Assembly: GCF_003143515.1 (NCBI RefSeq)
Contig: NZ_CP029343.1
Span: 620,001-684,000, forward strand
DNA from: Massilia oculi
GTDB taxonomy: Bacteria > Pseudomonadota > Gammaproteobacteria > Burkholderiales > Burkholderiaceae_D
Direction of reading: 5' to 3'
Length of the DNA stretch: 64,000 bases
In this document: positions 57,047 through 64,000 of the stretch, piece by piece
Layout: each line of letters begins with the position of its first letter
How positions within the stretch are numbered: the first letter of the stretch is position 1
Translations under genes and position numbers: made by a program
The notes under the pieces: generated by a model
What the model was told of the DNA's origin: nothing
The model's database searches: none
The model's input: only the letters and a program-made list of their open reading frames with translations

Positions 57047-58115
57047 GAAGCGCCTCCCAGCGCGTCACGCGCAAGGCCAGGCGGCCCTCGACATCGAGCA
57101 CCTCGGCGCGCCCGATGACCCGGCCGCCGCAGTCGATGGCGACGTCGAGCGGTGAACCGTGGCTCAGTTCCAGCACGCTGCCCGCTGCCAGCTGCTGCAG
57201 GCGGCCCAGCGGCAGCTGCACCCGGCCCAGCACGAAGTCGAGGGTGACCGGCAGCGCCGCCAGCGCCGCCGGGTCCATGCCTGCGCCGGGCGCGCGCTCG
57301 TCGCCGCCGATGCCGAAGTCGGACAGCGGCAATGCGGCGCCGCCGTCATCCATGTCCTGCTGTTCCATGCAAGGCTCCAGGTGAAGAATGTCGAGGTAAT
57401 TCGGCGAGCGCCAGGCGACGTCCAGCGCGTGGCCGGCCAGCGTCAGGCGGCCCCTTCCCGCGCAGTCGAAGGCCGGCCTGTCGGCCAGCACGATGTCGCC
57501 CGGGTACAGGGCGTCGAACGCGGCGCGCGGCAGCGTGTGGCGGGCCAGCACCACCGAGGTCGTGATCGGCAATGCCGCAAAATGCGCCAGCGGCGCGGAC
57601 CTGGTGCGCCAGTCGGCCTGCGCCAGCAGCGCGCACCAGGTGGCGGCGCCGGCGCGCGCGTGGCAGGCCACGCTGTGATGGCCGCTGTGCAGCACCCAGC
57701 GCAGCACCACTTCGTCGTCGACCTGTCCGAGGGCGCCGGCCTGGAGCCGGGCGCAGGCTTCCAGCGGGGTGCCGTCCAGCGCGCCCAGCACGGCGCCGCA
57801 CAGCCATGCGTCGGCGCCATCGCCAGGATCGACGCCGCCGAGCGCGCGCAGCCAGCGCGCGCCGTCGGACAGTTGCAGGGCGCCACAGGGCCCGTGCAAC
57901 TGCATCGATCCGGTCCAGTCGAGCGTCGCCCGACCGTCATCGGCGTACAGGGTCATCCTGATGCGTTCGTCCGCCGGGCGCTGGGGCCACAGATCGAGGC
58001 TGCAGCCGGCGCCCAGGCGCGCAAACAGGGCCGCGCGTGCGCCCGACAGCGCACGCACGCCCGGCAACGGCGGGCGGACGGCGAGCGGACTGGGGGCTAA
58101 TTCTGTGTCGAACAT
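57043..58115 (-). CDS. sctQ: Type III cytoplasmic ring protein SctQ (HrcQ/YscQ)
   Basis: About 357 residues. The N-terminal half is poorly conserved; the C-terminal SpoA domain is clear (LPVTLDFVLGRVQLPLGRLQQLAAGSVLEL, DVAIDCGGRVIGRAEVLDVEGRLALRVTRW), as in FliN/SctQ ring proteins that form pods under the injectisome. No stop follows in frame; the frame stays open to the end of sctS. A TGA at 57045-57043, overlapping the sctR GTG, is one frame off, so one base is probably missing just before it. ATG 58115 has AGGA six bases upstream. Confidence 0.82.
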
Positions 58116-58163
58116 CGGCATCCTTCGGCGTCGGTGGATGGAAAGACGCGCACTGGCCGGATG

Positions 58164-58778
58164 TCAGAGCACGGTCAGGCGCGTCGCTTGCTGCATACGT
58201 CGCGCCAGGCCCTGTTCCAGTTCCATCGATTTTTCGTCCAGGCGGCGCCGCAGGCCGGCGTTGCTGCAACTGAGCAGGATGCGCAGCACCTGGTCGGCCC
58301 CCGGCGCCAGCAGCACGCCCAGCCGCTCGCCGCCCGGCAGCAGCAGCTCGAACAGGTCCTGACCAGGGGCCTGGGCGGCGATGGCGTCGATCAGTCCGGC
58401 CTCCAGCGCGTCCGGTGGCGCGGCCGCCAGGGCCTGGGTGGCGACCGCGCCGGCCGGCTCGCGCCCGCCACCGCCGCCTTCCCGTCCGGCGCCGCCCTCA
58501 TGGCCGCGGCGCGCCTCCACCCACGCATGCGGCGCCGCCTCGGGATCGAGCCGCGCCGCCGCGCTCGCGCCGGCTGGCGCCGACGGCGCACGGCGCTGTT
58601 CGTGCGCTGCTTCCTGGCGCTTCGGCGCCGGCAGATGCGACGCCGCCTGGCGCTGGCGCTCCGCCTGGGCCGCCTGCCAGGTGCCGGCCGGCGCATCGCG
58701 CCGGTCGCGCTCGCGCGGCGGATCGGGCTCGCCCCGTTCGGTTCTCGTCCCGTGAGTCGGTGTCGCCAGGATGCGCAT
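58164..58778 (-). CDS. sctP: Type III needle-length/substrate-switch protein SctP-like
   Basis: 204 residues. The N-terminal half is disordered and rich in Arg, Pro, Ala and Glu; the C-terminal half (about 110-204; LIDAIAAQAPGQDLFELLLPGGERLGVLLAPGADQVLRILLS) has a FliK/HpaP-like fold. The position between sctO and sctQ is that of the ruler/switch gene, which is fast-evolving. Its ATG overlaps the sctO end region with no gap (58778 next to 58779). The assignment is by location and layout more than sequence. Confidence 0.7.
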   Translation of the reverse strand: MRILATPTHGTRTERGEPDPPRERDRRDAPAGTWQAAQAERQRQAASHLPAPKRQEAAHEQRRAPSAPAGASAAARLDPEAAPHAWVEARRGHEGGAGREGGGGGREPAGAVATQALAAAPPDALEAGLIDAIAAQAPGQDLFELLLPGGERLGVLLAPGADQVLRILLSCSNAGLRRRLDEKSMELEQGLARRMQQATRLTVL

Positions 58779-59255
58779 TCAGTCCTCCACCTGCGCCAGC
58801 AGGCGCCGTAATTCCCCGTCCAGGATGCGCAGCTTCTCCTGGCGTTTGCGGGCGCGCCGGACTTCCTCGCCGGCGGCGAAATAGCGGCGGCCGTCGGCGC
58901 GGCAGGCGCCGACCTGTTCCTGGGCGGCGGCGCGCGCCACGGCGCCTTCGCGCCGGCCGCGCTCATAGGCGGCTTTGGCGGCGCGGAACTGGCCGCCGCT
59001 GCAGCGCATGGCGAAGAAGGCTGCGCGCGCGTCCTGCCAGTCCCGCATCGTCCGCGCTTCTCCCGCGCGCCAGGCCGCGACCGCCGCATGCAGCGCCGCG
59101 CGCGCCGTGCGCCAGGCCGCACGCCGCGCCAGTTGCTCGCGCTCGGCGCTGGCGGTGCGCAGCTGGCGCAGCCGGCCCAGTTCGGCCATGCGCGGATCGG
59201 GCCGGGCCGGATCCTTCACGTCGACCGGTTCGCGCCGGTGCTGGCGCCCCCTCAT
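58779..59255 (-). CDS. sctO: Type III stalk protein SctO (YscO-like)
   Basis: 158 residues, almost wholly a charged coiled coil (LRQLRTASAEREQLARRAAWRTARAAL; YERGRREGAVARAAAQEQVGACRADG; RKRQEKLRILDGELRRLLAQ). The length and all-helical nature match FliJ/YscO stalk proteins that link the ATPase to SctV. ATG 59255 overlaps the sctN stop by four bases (ATGA). Confidence 0.85.
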   Translation of the reverse strand: MRGRQHRREPVDVKDPARPDPRMAELGRLRQLRTASAEREQLARRAAWRTARAALHAAVAAWRAGEARTMRDWQDARAAFFAMRCSGGQFRAAKAAYERGRREGAVARAAAQEQVGACRADGRRYFAAGEEVRRARKRQEKLRILDGELRRLLAQVED

Positions 59256-60646
59256 GCCGCCAGATCCTGCAGGCGCTCCACGGTGTCGTCGAAGCCCGCG
59301 CTGGCGCGCGTGTCCTGGCGCAGGAAGTCGAGCTGGGCCGGGCGCCGGTCGACCGCCGCATCGGCCTCGGCATCGTTGCCGGCCTGGTATTCGCCGAGGC
59401 GGATCAGGAGCTCCATGTCGGCATAGCGCGACTGCAGCTGGCGAAAGCGCGAGGCCGCCTTCAACTGCTCGCGCGCGGCCACATTGCTCATCACCCGGCT
59501 GATGCTGGCCAGGATGTCGATCGCCGGATAATGCCCCTGCTCGGCCAGCTTGCGGGTCAGGACGATGTGGCCGTCCAGCAGCGAGCGGGCTTCCTCGCTG
59601 ATCGGGTCGCTCGCATTGTCGCCGTCGGCCAGCACCGTGTACATGGCCGTGATCGATCCGCCGCGGGTGCCGCCGGCGCGCTCGATCAGGCGCGGCAGCA
59701 TCGTGAACACCGAGGGCGTGAAGCCGCCGCGCGCTGGCGGCTCGCCCGCCGCAAGGCCGATCTCGCGCTGGGCGCGGGCGAAACGGGTCAGCGAATCGAC
59801 CAGCAGCAGCACCTGCTTGCCGCGCGCGCAGAAGGCTTCGGCGATCGCGGTGGCGGTAAACGCCGCGCGCGAGCGCTCCATCGAGGTGCGGTCCGAGGTG
59901 GCGCACACGATCACGGTCTTGGCCACCAGCGTGGCGTCGAGTTCGTGCTCGAGGAACTCGTTCAGCTCGCGCCCCCGTTCGCCGATCAGGCCGAACACGA
60001 TCACGTCGGCCGCGCAGTTGCGCGCGATCGAGGCCAGCAGGGTGGTCTTGCCGCAGCCGGGACCGGCGAACACGCCGACCCGCTGGCCGCGGCCCAGGGT
60101 CAGGAGGCCGTCGATCGCGCGCACACCGGTCGGCAGCGGGGTGGCGATGCGCGGACGTTCGCTGGCCGGCGGCGCGTCGCGGATCACCGGCACCAGGTCG
60201 CGCCAGCCGCCGTCGTCGTCGCCAGGTGGCGGCGCGGCCGGGGCCCGGTACTGCAGGCGGCCGAAGCCGTCCAGCACGCAGCCGAACAGGTGTTCGCCCG
60301 CCTCGACCACGTGGCTGCGCCGCAGCGGCGTGATCATCGTGCGCGGCGACACGCCCTCCAGCGGACTCAGGGCCGACAACAGGGTCGCGCTGCCGGTGAA
60401 ACCGCACACCTCGGCCAGCATCGGCGGGCGATCGTCGTCGGGGTCGTGGAGATGGCATAGTTCGCCGATCCGCACCGGCGGCATCGCCGCCTCGACCAGC
60501 GTGCCCAGCACCTGGGTCACGCGGCCGCGCACCCGCATCCCCGGCTGGGCCGGCAAGGCGGCCAGCCAGCCGGGCATGCGTTCGCGCAAGACGGCCAGGG
60601 CCTCGCTCAGTGGCTCGCTCAGTGCCTCGTCCACGCGCGCACTCAC
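59252..60646 (-). CDS. sctN: Type III secretion ATPase SctN
   Basis: 464 residues. F1-type hexameric ATPase that strips chaperones and feeds substrates. Walker A GPGCGKTTL, Walker B VLLLVDSLTRFA, FGLIGERGREL, and the family sequence AIDGLLTLGRGQRVGVFAG before Walker A. The C-terminal helical part is complete (RQLQSRYADMELLIRLGEYQAGND). The start is a GTG at 60646 (a GTG at 60649 is adjacent) overlapping the sctD stop as GTGA. Length is normal for the family (about 440-460). Confidence 0.94.
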   Translation of the reverse strand: MSARVDEALSEPLSEALAVLRERMPGWLAALPAQPGMRVRGRVTQVLGTLVEAAMPPVRIGELCHLHDPDDDRPPMLAEVCGFTGSATLLSALSPLEGVSPRTMITPLRRSHVVEAGEHLFGCVLDGFGRLQYRAPAAPPPGDDDGGWRDLVPVIRDAPPASERPRIATPLPTGVRAIDGLLTLGRGQRVGVFAGPGCGKTTLLASIARNCAADVIVFGLIGERGRELNEFLEHELDATLVAKTVIVCATSDRTSMERSRAAFTATAIAEAFCARGKQVLLLVDSLTRFARAQREIGLAAGEPPARGGFTPSVFTMLPRLIERAGGTRGGSITAMYTVLADGDNASDPISEEARSLLDGHIVLTRKLAEQGHYPAIDILASISRVMSNVAAREQLKAASRFRQLQSRYADMELLIRLGEYQAGNDAEADAAVDRRPAQLDFLRQDTRASAGFDDTVERLQDLAA

Positions 60647-61611
60647 CACTGCACCTCGATCTTGCGCTTGCCGGCGAAGACCAGGCGCCCATCCTTCATC
60701 GACACCAGCCGGGTGCCGCGATACTCGTCGCCGACGAACAGGCGGTGGCCATCCTCGGTGACGACGCCGGCCTGGGCCCCGCTGAGCACCTGCTGGATCC
60801 GGAACGGCAGCAGCGCGCCCGATGGCACGATGCGGGCATCGACCGGGAAGCCGATGCCGTGGGCCGCGATGAAGCGTTTCAGGATGCGTTCGAAGCGTTC
60901 TTTCTCTTCGCCGTCGAGGTCGGCCCGCATCTCCCAGCGCGCGTCGTTCAGTTGCAGCTCGAAGCGCTCGAGCATCTGGCCATCGGCCAGTTCGCGTTCG
61001 AAGGCGGCGCGCAGCGCGGCCCCGCTCAAGGCGGCGTTCTCCTGCGCCGCCGCTGCCACCGGCAGCGCCTGGGCCGGCTTGACGGGAATGTCGATGCCGA
61101 GAGGCGGCGTCTGCGGACGCGCATTGAAGGCGTAGGCGGTGGCCGCGCACAGCACGATCACGATCCCGAACGGCAGCAGCACCAGGCGCTTGACGCTGGA
61201 GCGCCTGCGCAGGCGCGGCGGTGGCGGCGGCGTCTCGACGGTCGGCGGCGCGAGCGGCGGCGCTTCCGGCGCTTCCGGCGCCACCGGCGCCGGCTCGGGC
61301 GCCGCCTGCCAGGGCATGTCCGGGGCGCTCAGGCACACCCAGACCTCGCCCAGGCGCGCGCGGGCGCCGGGCGCCAGCACCAGGCTTTCCCGGGCCTCGA
61401 CGTCGAACTCGCCGCAGACCTCGCCGTCGAGCGCGTCGAGACGCCAGCCCTCCATGCCGGGAGACAGGCGCGCGTGGCGCTGGGCCAGGCCGCGGTCGGC
61501 CAGCACCACGTCGCAGTGTTCGGCGCCGCCCAGCTCCAGGGCCTCGCCGATCAACGGCAGTGCCGCGCCGCGATGCAGGCCGCTCAGGATGCGTAATTCG
61601 AGATTCGTCAT
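60643..61611 (-). CDS. sctD: Type III inner-ring protein SctD
   Basis: 322 residues. A forkhead-like N-terminal domain (about 1-95; LELRILSGLHRGAALPL, VVLADRGLAQRHARL), a Pro-rich linker, a single membrane helix (VLLPFGIVIVLCAATAYAF, about 145-163), then a periplasmic part ending GRLVFAGKRKIEVQW. This layout is that of YscD/HrpW-type inner-membrane ring proteins. ATG 61611 follows AAGGA; an upstream TTG is not needed. Between sctV and sctN in the same operon. Confidence 0.85.
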   Translation of the reverse strand: MTNLELRILSGLHRGAALPLIGEALELGGAEHCDVVLADRGLAQRHARLSPGMEGWRLDALDGEVCGEFDVEARESLVLAPGARARLGEVWVCLSAPDMPWQAAPEPAPVAPEAPEAPPLAPPTVETPPPPPRLRRRSSVKRLVLLPFGIVIVLCAATAYAFNARPQTPPLGIDIPVKPAQALPVAAAAQENAALSGAALRAAFERELADGQMLERFELQLNDARWEMRADLDGEEKERFERILKRFIAAHGIGFPVDARIVPSGALLPFRIQQVLSGAQAGVVTEDGHRLFVGDEYRGTRLVSMKDGRLVFAGKRKIEVQW

Positions 61612-61645
61612 GGGTCTTCCTTGTGTCAATGAAAATCGTGTTGCT

Positions 61646-63721
61646 TCAGCACTCGAGCATCCCGACCGGCTGGATATGCGCGTGCTGGGTCAGTTCCGAG
61701 AAGGCGTACACCGGCACCGCGAAGAACTCTTCTTCGATCAGGCGCCGCACCGCGCGCCGGATGTCGGCGGCGGTGACCAGCACCGGCGTACGGATGCCGG
61801 CCGTGCCCACCAGTTCGCCCAGTCGGTCGAGGGTCCGCTGTTCGAGTTCCGGATCGAGGTCGAGGTACAGTCCCTGGCTGGTCTGGCGCATCGCTCCGCG
61901 CACCTGGTCTTCCAGCTCGGGCGAGAGCAGCACCACCTCGATCAGGCCGTCGCGCGCCACTTCGTGGCACAACTGGCGTTTCAGGGCCAGACGCACCTGG
62001 TCGGCGACGATGTCCGAATCCTTCTCGCGCGGCACCCAGTCGAGCAGGGCCTCGAGGATCAGGCGCACATTGCGCAGCGAGACGCCTTCGCGCGCCAGGC
62101 GCTGCAGGACCTCGGCCATGCGCGGCGTCGTCACCAGTTTGCCCAGTTCGCGGGCGAACACCGGAATGCGTTTCTCGGCCCAGTAGGTGAAGCGCGACAT
62201 CTCCTGCACGCCCAGGAACATCTGGCAGTTGCGCATCAATTCGGTGCGCACGTCGGCGGCGAACACCCGCTCCCACGGCTCGGCCGCGACGCCGGCTGCC
62301 TGCAGCTCGGCCCCCGCCGACAGGTCGACCCATACCCGGCGCTTGCGCGAGCCGGACACGCCGTCCTCGAGGGCGGTAAAGCCCAGCTCCTCGAGACGCC
62401 CGACCGATTCGGAGGTGGCGCCCCAGCCGCTGCGGATGCTGGCCGCCACCAGCGGCACCTCGGCCATCAGGAATTCGATCCGGTCAGGGCTGAGGTCGAC
62501 CGCATACACGAAATCGATCATCGGCAGGTCGGGAATGCCCTGCTGCAGCAGGACCTCGTTGCGCATGATGCGCATCGCGTCCGTGATCGCCTCGGCGCGC
62601 GGACTGCCCTCGATCGCCGCCGGCAGGCGCACCATGAAGGGCCGGGTCGCCGTGAAGCTGAGCACGTCCGATACGCGGCCGCTGTCATGGGCGGCCTGGG
62701 TCGTGGCCTGGGCCGCCTCGGCCGCCGGACGCAAGACCCCGACCAGGCCTGCCACCACCAGCATCGCGGCCAGCGTCAGGAACACCGCTACCGGCATGCC
62801 GGGGATGCAGGCGAAGACCAGCATGATGACGCTGGCCGTCAGCAGCGCCTTCGGCTCGCCGAACAGCTCGCGCACGATGTCCTGGCCGATATTCGTCGTC
62901 TCGCCCTCTTCCTGCTCGCCAACCACGCGGGTCGTGATCATGCCGGCGGTCAGCGAGATCAGCAGCGCGGGAATCTGGGCGATCAGCGCGTCGCCGATGC
63001 TCAGCACCGAGTACAGCTGCACCGCCTCGCCGGCCGTCATGCCGCGCTGGATGACGCCGATCGCGATGCCGCCGACCAGGTTGACGCAGACGATGAAGAT
63101 GCCGGCGATGGCGTCGCCCTTGACGAACTTCATCGCGCCGTCCATGGCGCCGTGCAGCTGGCTCTCGTTGGCCAGCTCGGCGCGCTTGGCGCGGGCTTCG
63201 TCGGCGCTGAGCAGGTTGGCGCGCAGATCGCTGTCGATCGACATCTGCTTGCCGGGCATCGCGTCCAGCGTGAAACGCGCCGCCACCTCGGACACGCGCT
63301 CCGAACCCTTGGTGATGACGATGAACTGCACCACGGTCAGGATCAGGAACACGACCAGACCCACCACGAGGTTACCGCCCACCACGAAGTTGCCGAAGGT
63401 CTCGACGATGTGGCCGGCGTCGGCCTCGAGCAGGATCTGGCGCGCGGTCGACACTTCCAGCGCCAGCCGGAACAGCGTCGTCAGCAGCAGCACCGCCGGG
63501 AAGGTGGAAAACGCGGTCGGCCCCGGCAGGTACATGGCCACCACCACCATCAGGCCGGCGACGCACAGGTTGACCGCGATCAGGATGTCGAGCAGCCAGA
63601 TCGGCAGCGGCAGCACCAGCATCAGCACGATGGCGATCACCACCGCGGCCGCCGCCAGCTCGGCGCGTTCGGCGGCGCGCTGGGCGAAGCGGTTCAGAAT
63701 CAATACCCAGCCGTGGATCAT
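61646..63721 (-). CDS. sctV: Type III export gate SctV (HrcV/YscV/LcrD)
   Basis: 691 residues. Eight or so membrane helices (LMLVLPLPIWLLDILIAVNL, FRLALEVSTARQILLEADAG, VVFLILTVVQFIVITKGSERVSEVAARF, GDAIAGIFIVCVNLVGG, SIGDALIAQIPALLISLTAGMITTRV), then a large cytosolic domain that forms the nonameric substrate-docking ring. The conserved cytoplasmic loop DAMPGKQMSIDSDLRANLL is exact for the FlhA family. Overlaps sctY by four bases. Confidence 0.95.
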   Translation of the reverse strand: MIHGWVLILNRFAQRAAERAELAAAAVVIAIVLMLVLPLPIWLLDILIAVNLCVAGLMVVVAMYLPGPTAFSTFPAVLLLTTLFRLALEVSTARQILLEADAGHIVETFGNFVVGGNLVVGLVVFLILTVVQFIVITKGSERVSEVAARFTLDAMPGKQMSIDSDLRANLLSADEARAKRAELANESQLHGAMDGAMKFVKGDAIAGIFIVCVNLVGGIAIGVIQRGMTAGEAVQLYSVLSIGDALIAQIPALLISLTAGMITTRVVGEQEEGETTNIGQDIVRELFGEPKALLTASVIMLVFACIPGMPVAVFLTLAAMLVVAGLVGVLRPAAEAAQATTQAAHDSGRVSDVLSFTATRPFMVRLPAAIEGSPRAEAITDAMRIMRNEVLLQQGIPDLPMIDFVYAVDLSPDRIEFLMAEVPLVAASIRSGWGATSESVGRLEELGFTALEDGVSGSRKRRVWVDLSAGAELQAAGVAAEPWERVFAADVRTELMRNCQMFLGVQEMSRFTYWAEKRIPVFARELGKLVTTPRMAEVLQRLAREGVSLRNVRLILEALLDWVPREKDSDIVADQVRLALKRQLCHEVARDGLIEVVLLSPELEDQVRGAMRQTSQGLYLDLDPELEQRTLDRLGELVGTAGIRTPVLVTAADIRRAVRRLIEEEFFAVPVYAFSELTQHAHIQPVGMLEC

Positions 63722-63999
63722 GGCGCCTCCCCTGCGTGCGCAGGCGCGGCGCGGCGCAACACCAGCGCGGCGAGGTCGGCGTGCCGGCTACGATCGAGCT
63801 GGCCGCGCAGCTGCGGCGTGAGCGGCTCGCCCAGTTCGCCGGCCGCATAGGCGGCCAGCAGCACCAGCATCGGCTGGCCCGGCCACAGCGACAGGCAGCC
63901 GCCGGCCAGGATCGCGGCCTGCGGGTACTGACGGGCCTTCAGGTGGCCCCAGACCAGCCCGATGGCGGTCTCGAGGTCGCGATCGATATCACTTGCCAT
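63718..63999 (-). CDS. sctY: Small TPR-like type III chaperone, SctY-like
   Basis: 93 residues, helical with TPR-like repeats (AIGLVWGHLKARQYPQAAILAGGCLSLWPGQ; LLAAYAAGELGEP). Genes in this position, just upstream of sctV, encode YscY-type chaperones in Ysc-like systems. The identification rests on size, helices and location; sequence is too short to be sure. ATG 63999 is the last codon of the window, so promoter and earlier genes are not visible. Stop overlaps sctV start (ATGA). Confidence 0.6.
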   Translation of the reverse strand: MASDIDRDLETAIGLVWGHLKARQYPQAAILAGGCLSLWPGQPMLVLLAAYAAGELGEPLTPQLRGQLDRSRHADLAALVLRRAAPAHAGEAP

Positions 64000-64000
64000 G

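Noticed and set aside
61139..63850. A 903-codon plus-strand frame opposite sctV and sctD
   Set aside because: His- and Asp-rich shadow of minus-strand codon bias; the sct genes explain the DNA.

Overview
The window looks like a chromosome segment of a GC-rich betaproteobacterium, most likely Oxalobacteraceae (Massilia/Telluria-like). The reasons are the very high GC with matching codon use, many hybrid histidine kinases, TonB receptors with FecI/FecR control, a CueR-type copper ATPase promoter, and betaproteobacterial gene styles. The genus is inferred from overall impression; no database search was run. I saw no tRNA, rRNA, CRISPR array or prophage.

Layout. 1-3.6 kb (minus): a TonB receptor, a YfiR-like periplasmic protein and a CHASE8 histidine kinase that runs off the left edge. 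3.6-3.8 kb: a candidate small RNA with its own promoter and terminator. 3.9-17 kb: a block dense in signalling genes (PAS-REC, hybrid kinases, a REC-GGDEF cyclase, a NarL-type kinase, a LytS/LytTR pair) with hemerythrin, a type II NADH dehydrogenase, a small helix-hairpin-helix protein and an IS remnant between them. 17-23.6 kb: an outer-membrane-like protein, a tiny lipoprotein, an 11-bp tandem repeat, an RhlE-type helicase, small membrane proteins and a Pat-like acetyltransferase. 23.7-32.8 kb: copper handling (His/Cys-rich periplasmic proteins, TolC-like channel, Tat-exported multicopper oxidase, CopA ATPase carrying an extra CopZ-like domain) around a MASE4 hybrid kinase. 32.9-38.2 kb: an arylsulfotransferase, small genes and decayed genes. 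38.2-43.5 kb: a FecI-FecR-TonB receptor-metallohydrolase unit. 43.5-45.1 kb: degraded DNA.

45.1-64 kb is a type III secretion island. An operon on the minus strand reads sctY-V-D-N-O-P-Q-R-S-T-U plus one small gene, mostly with overlapping stops and starts. Next to it lie a PilT-like ATPase, a protein of about 1,640 residues with a type III-like N terminus, a divergent CesT-type chaperone, and two paralogous OmpR-type regulators whose receiver domains lack the usual acceptor Asp. The needle, inner rod, secretin, SctJ, SctK and SctL genes are not in the window. The large protein and its flanking regulators are the best candidates for something undescribed.

Caveat for the whole window: about ten genes carry a single-base length error, nearly all one base missing in a G, C or A run, and restoring the base recovers a conserved tail or a normal stop/start overlap. 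This looks more like consensus error than real gene decay. Affected genes are flagged. The TonB fragments, the DedA fragment and the IS remnant are genuinely decayed.
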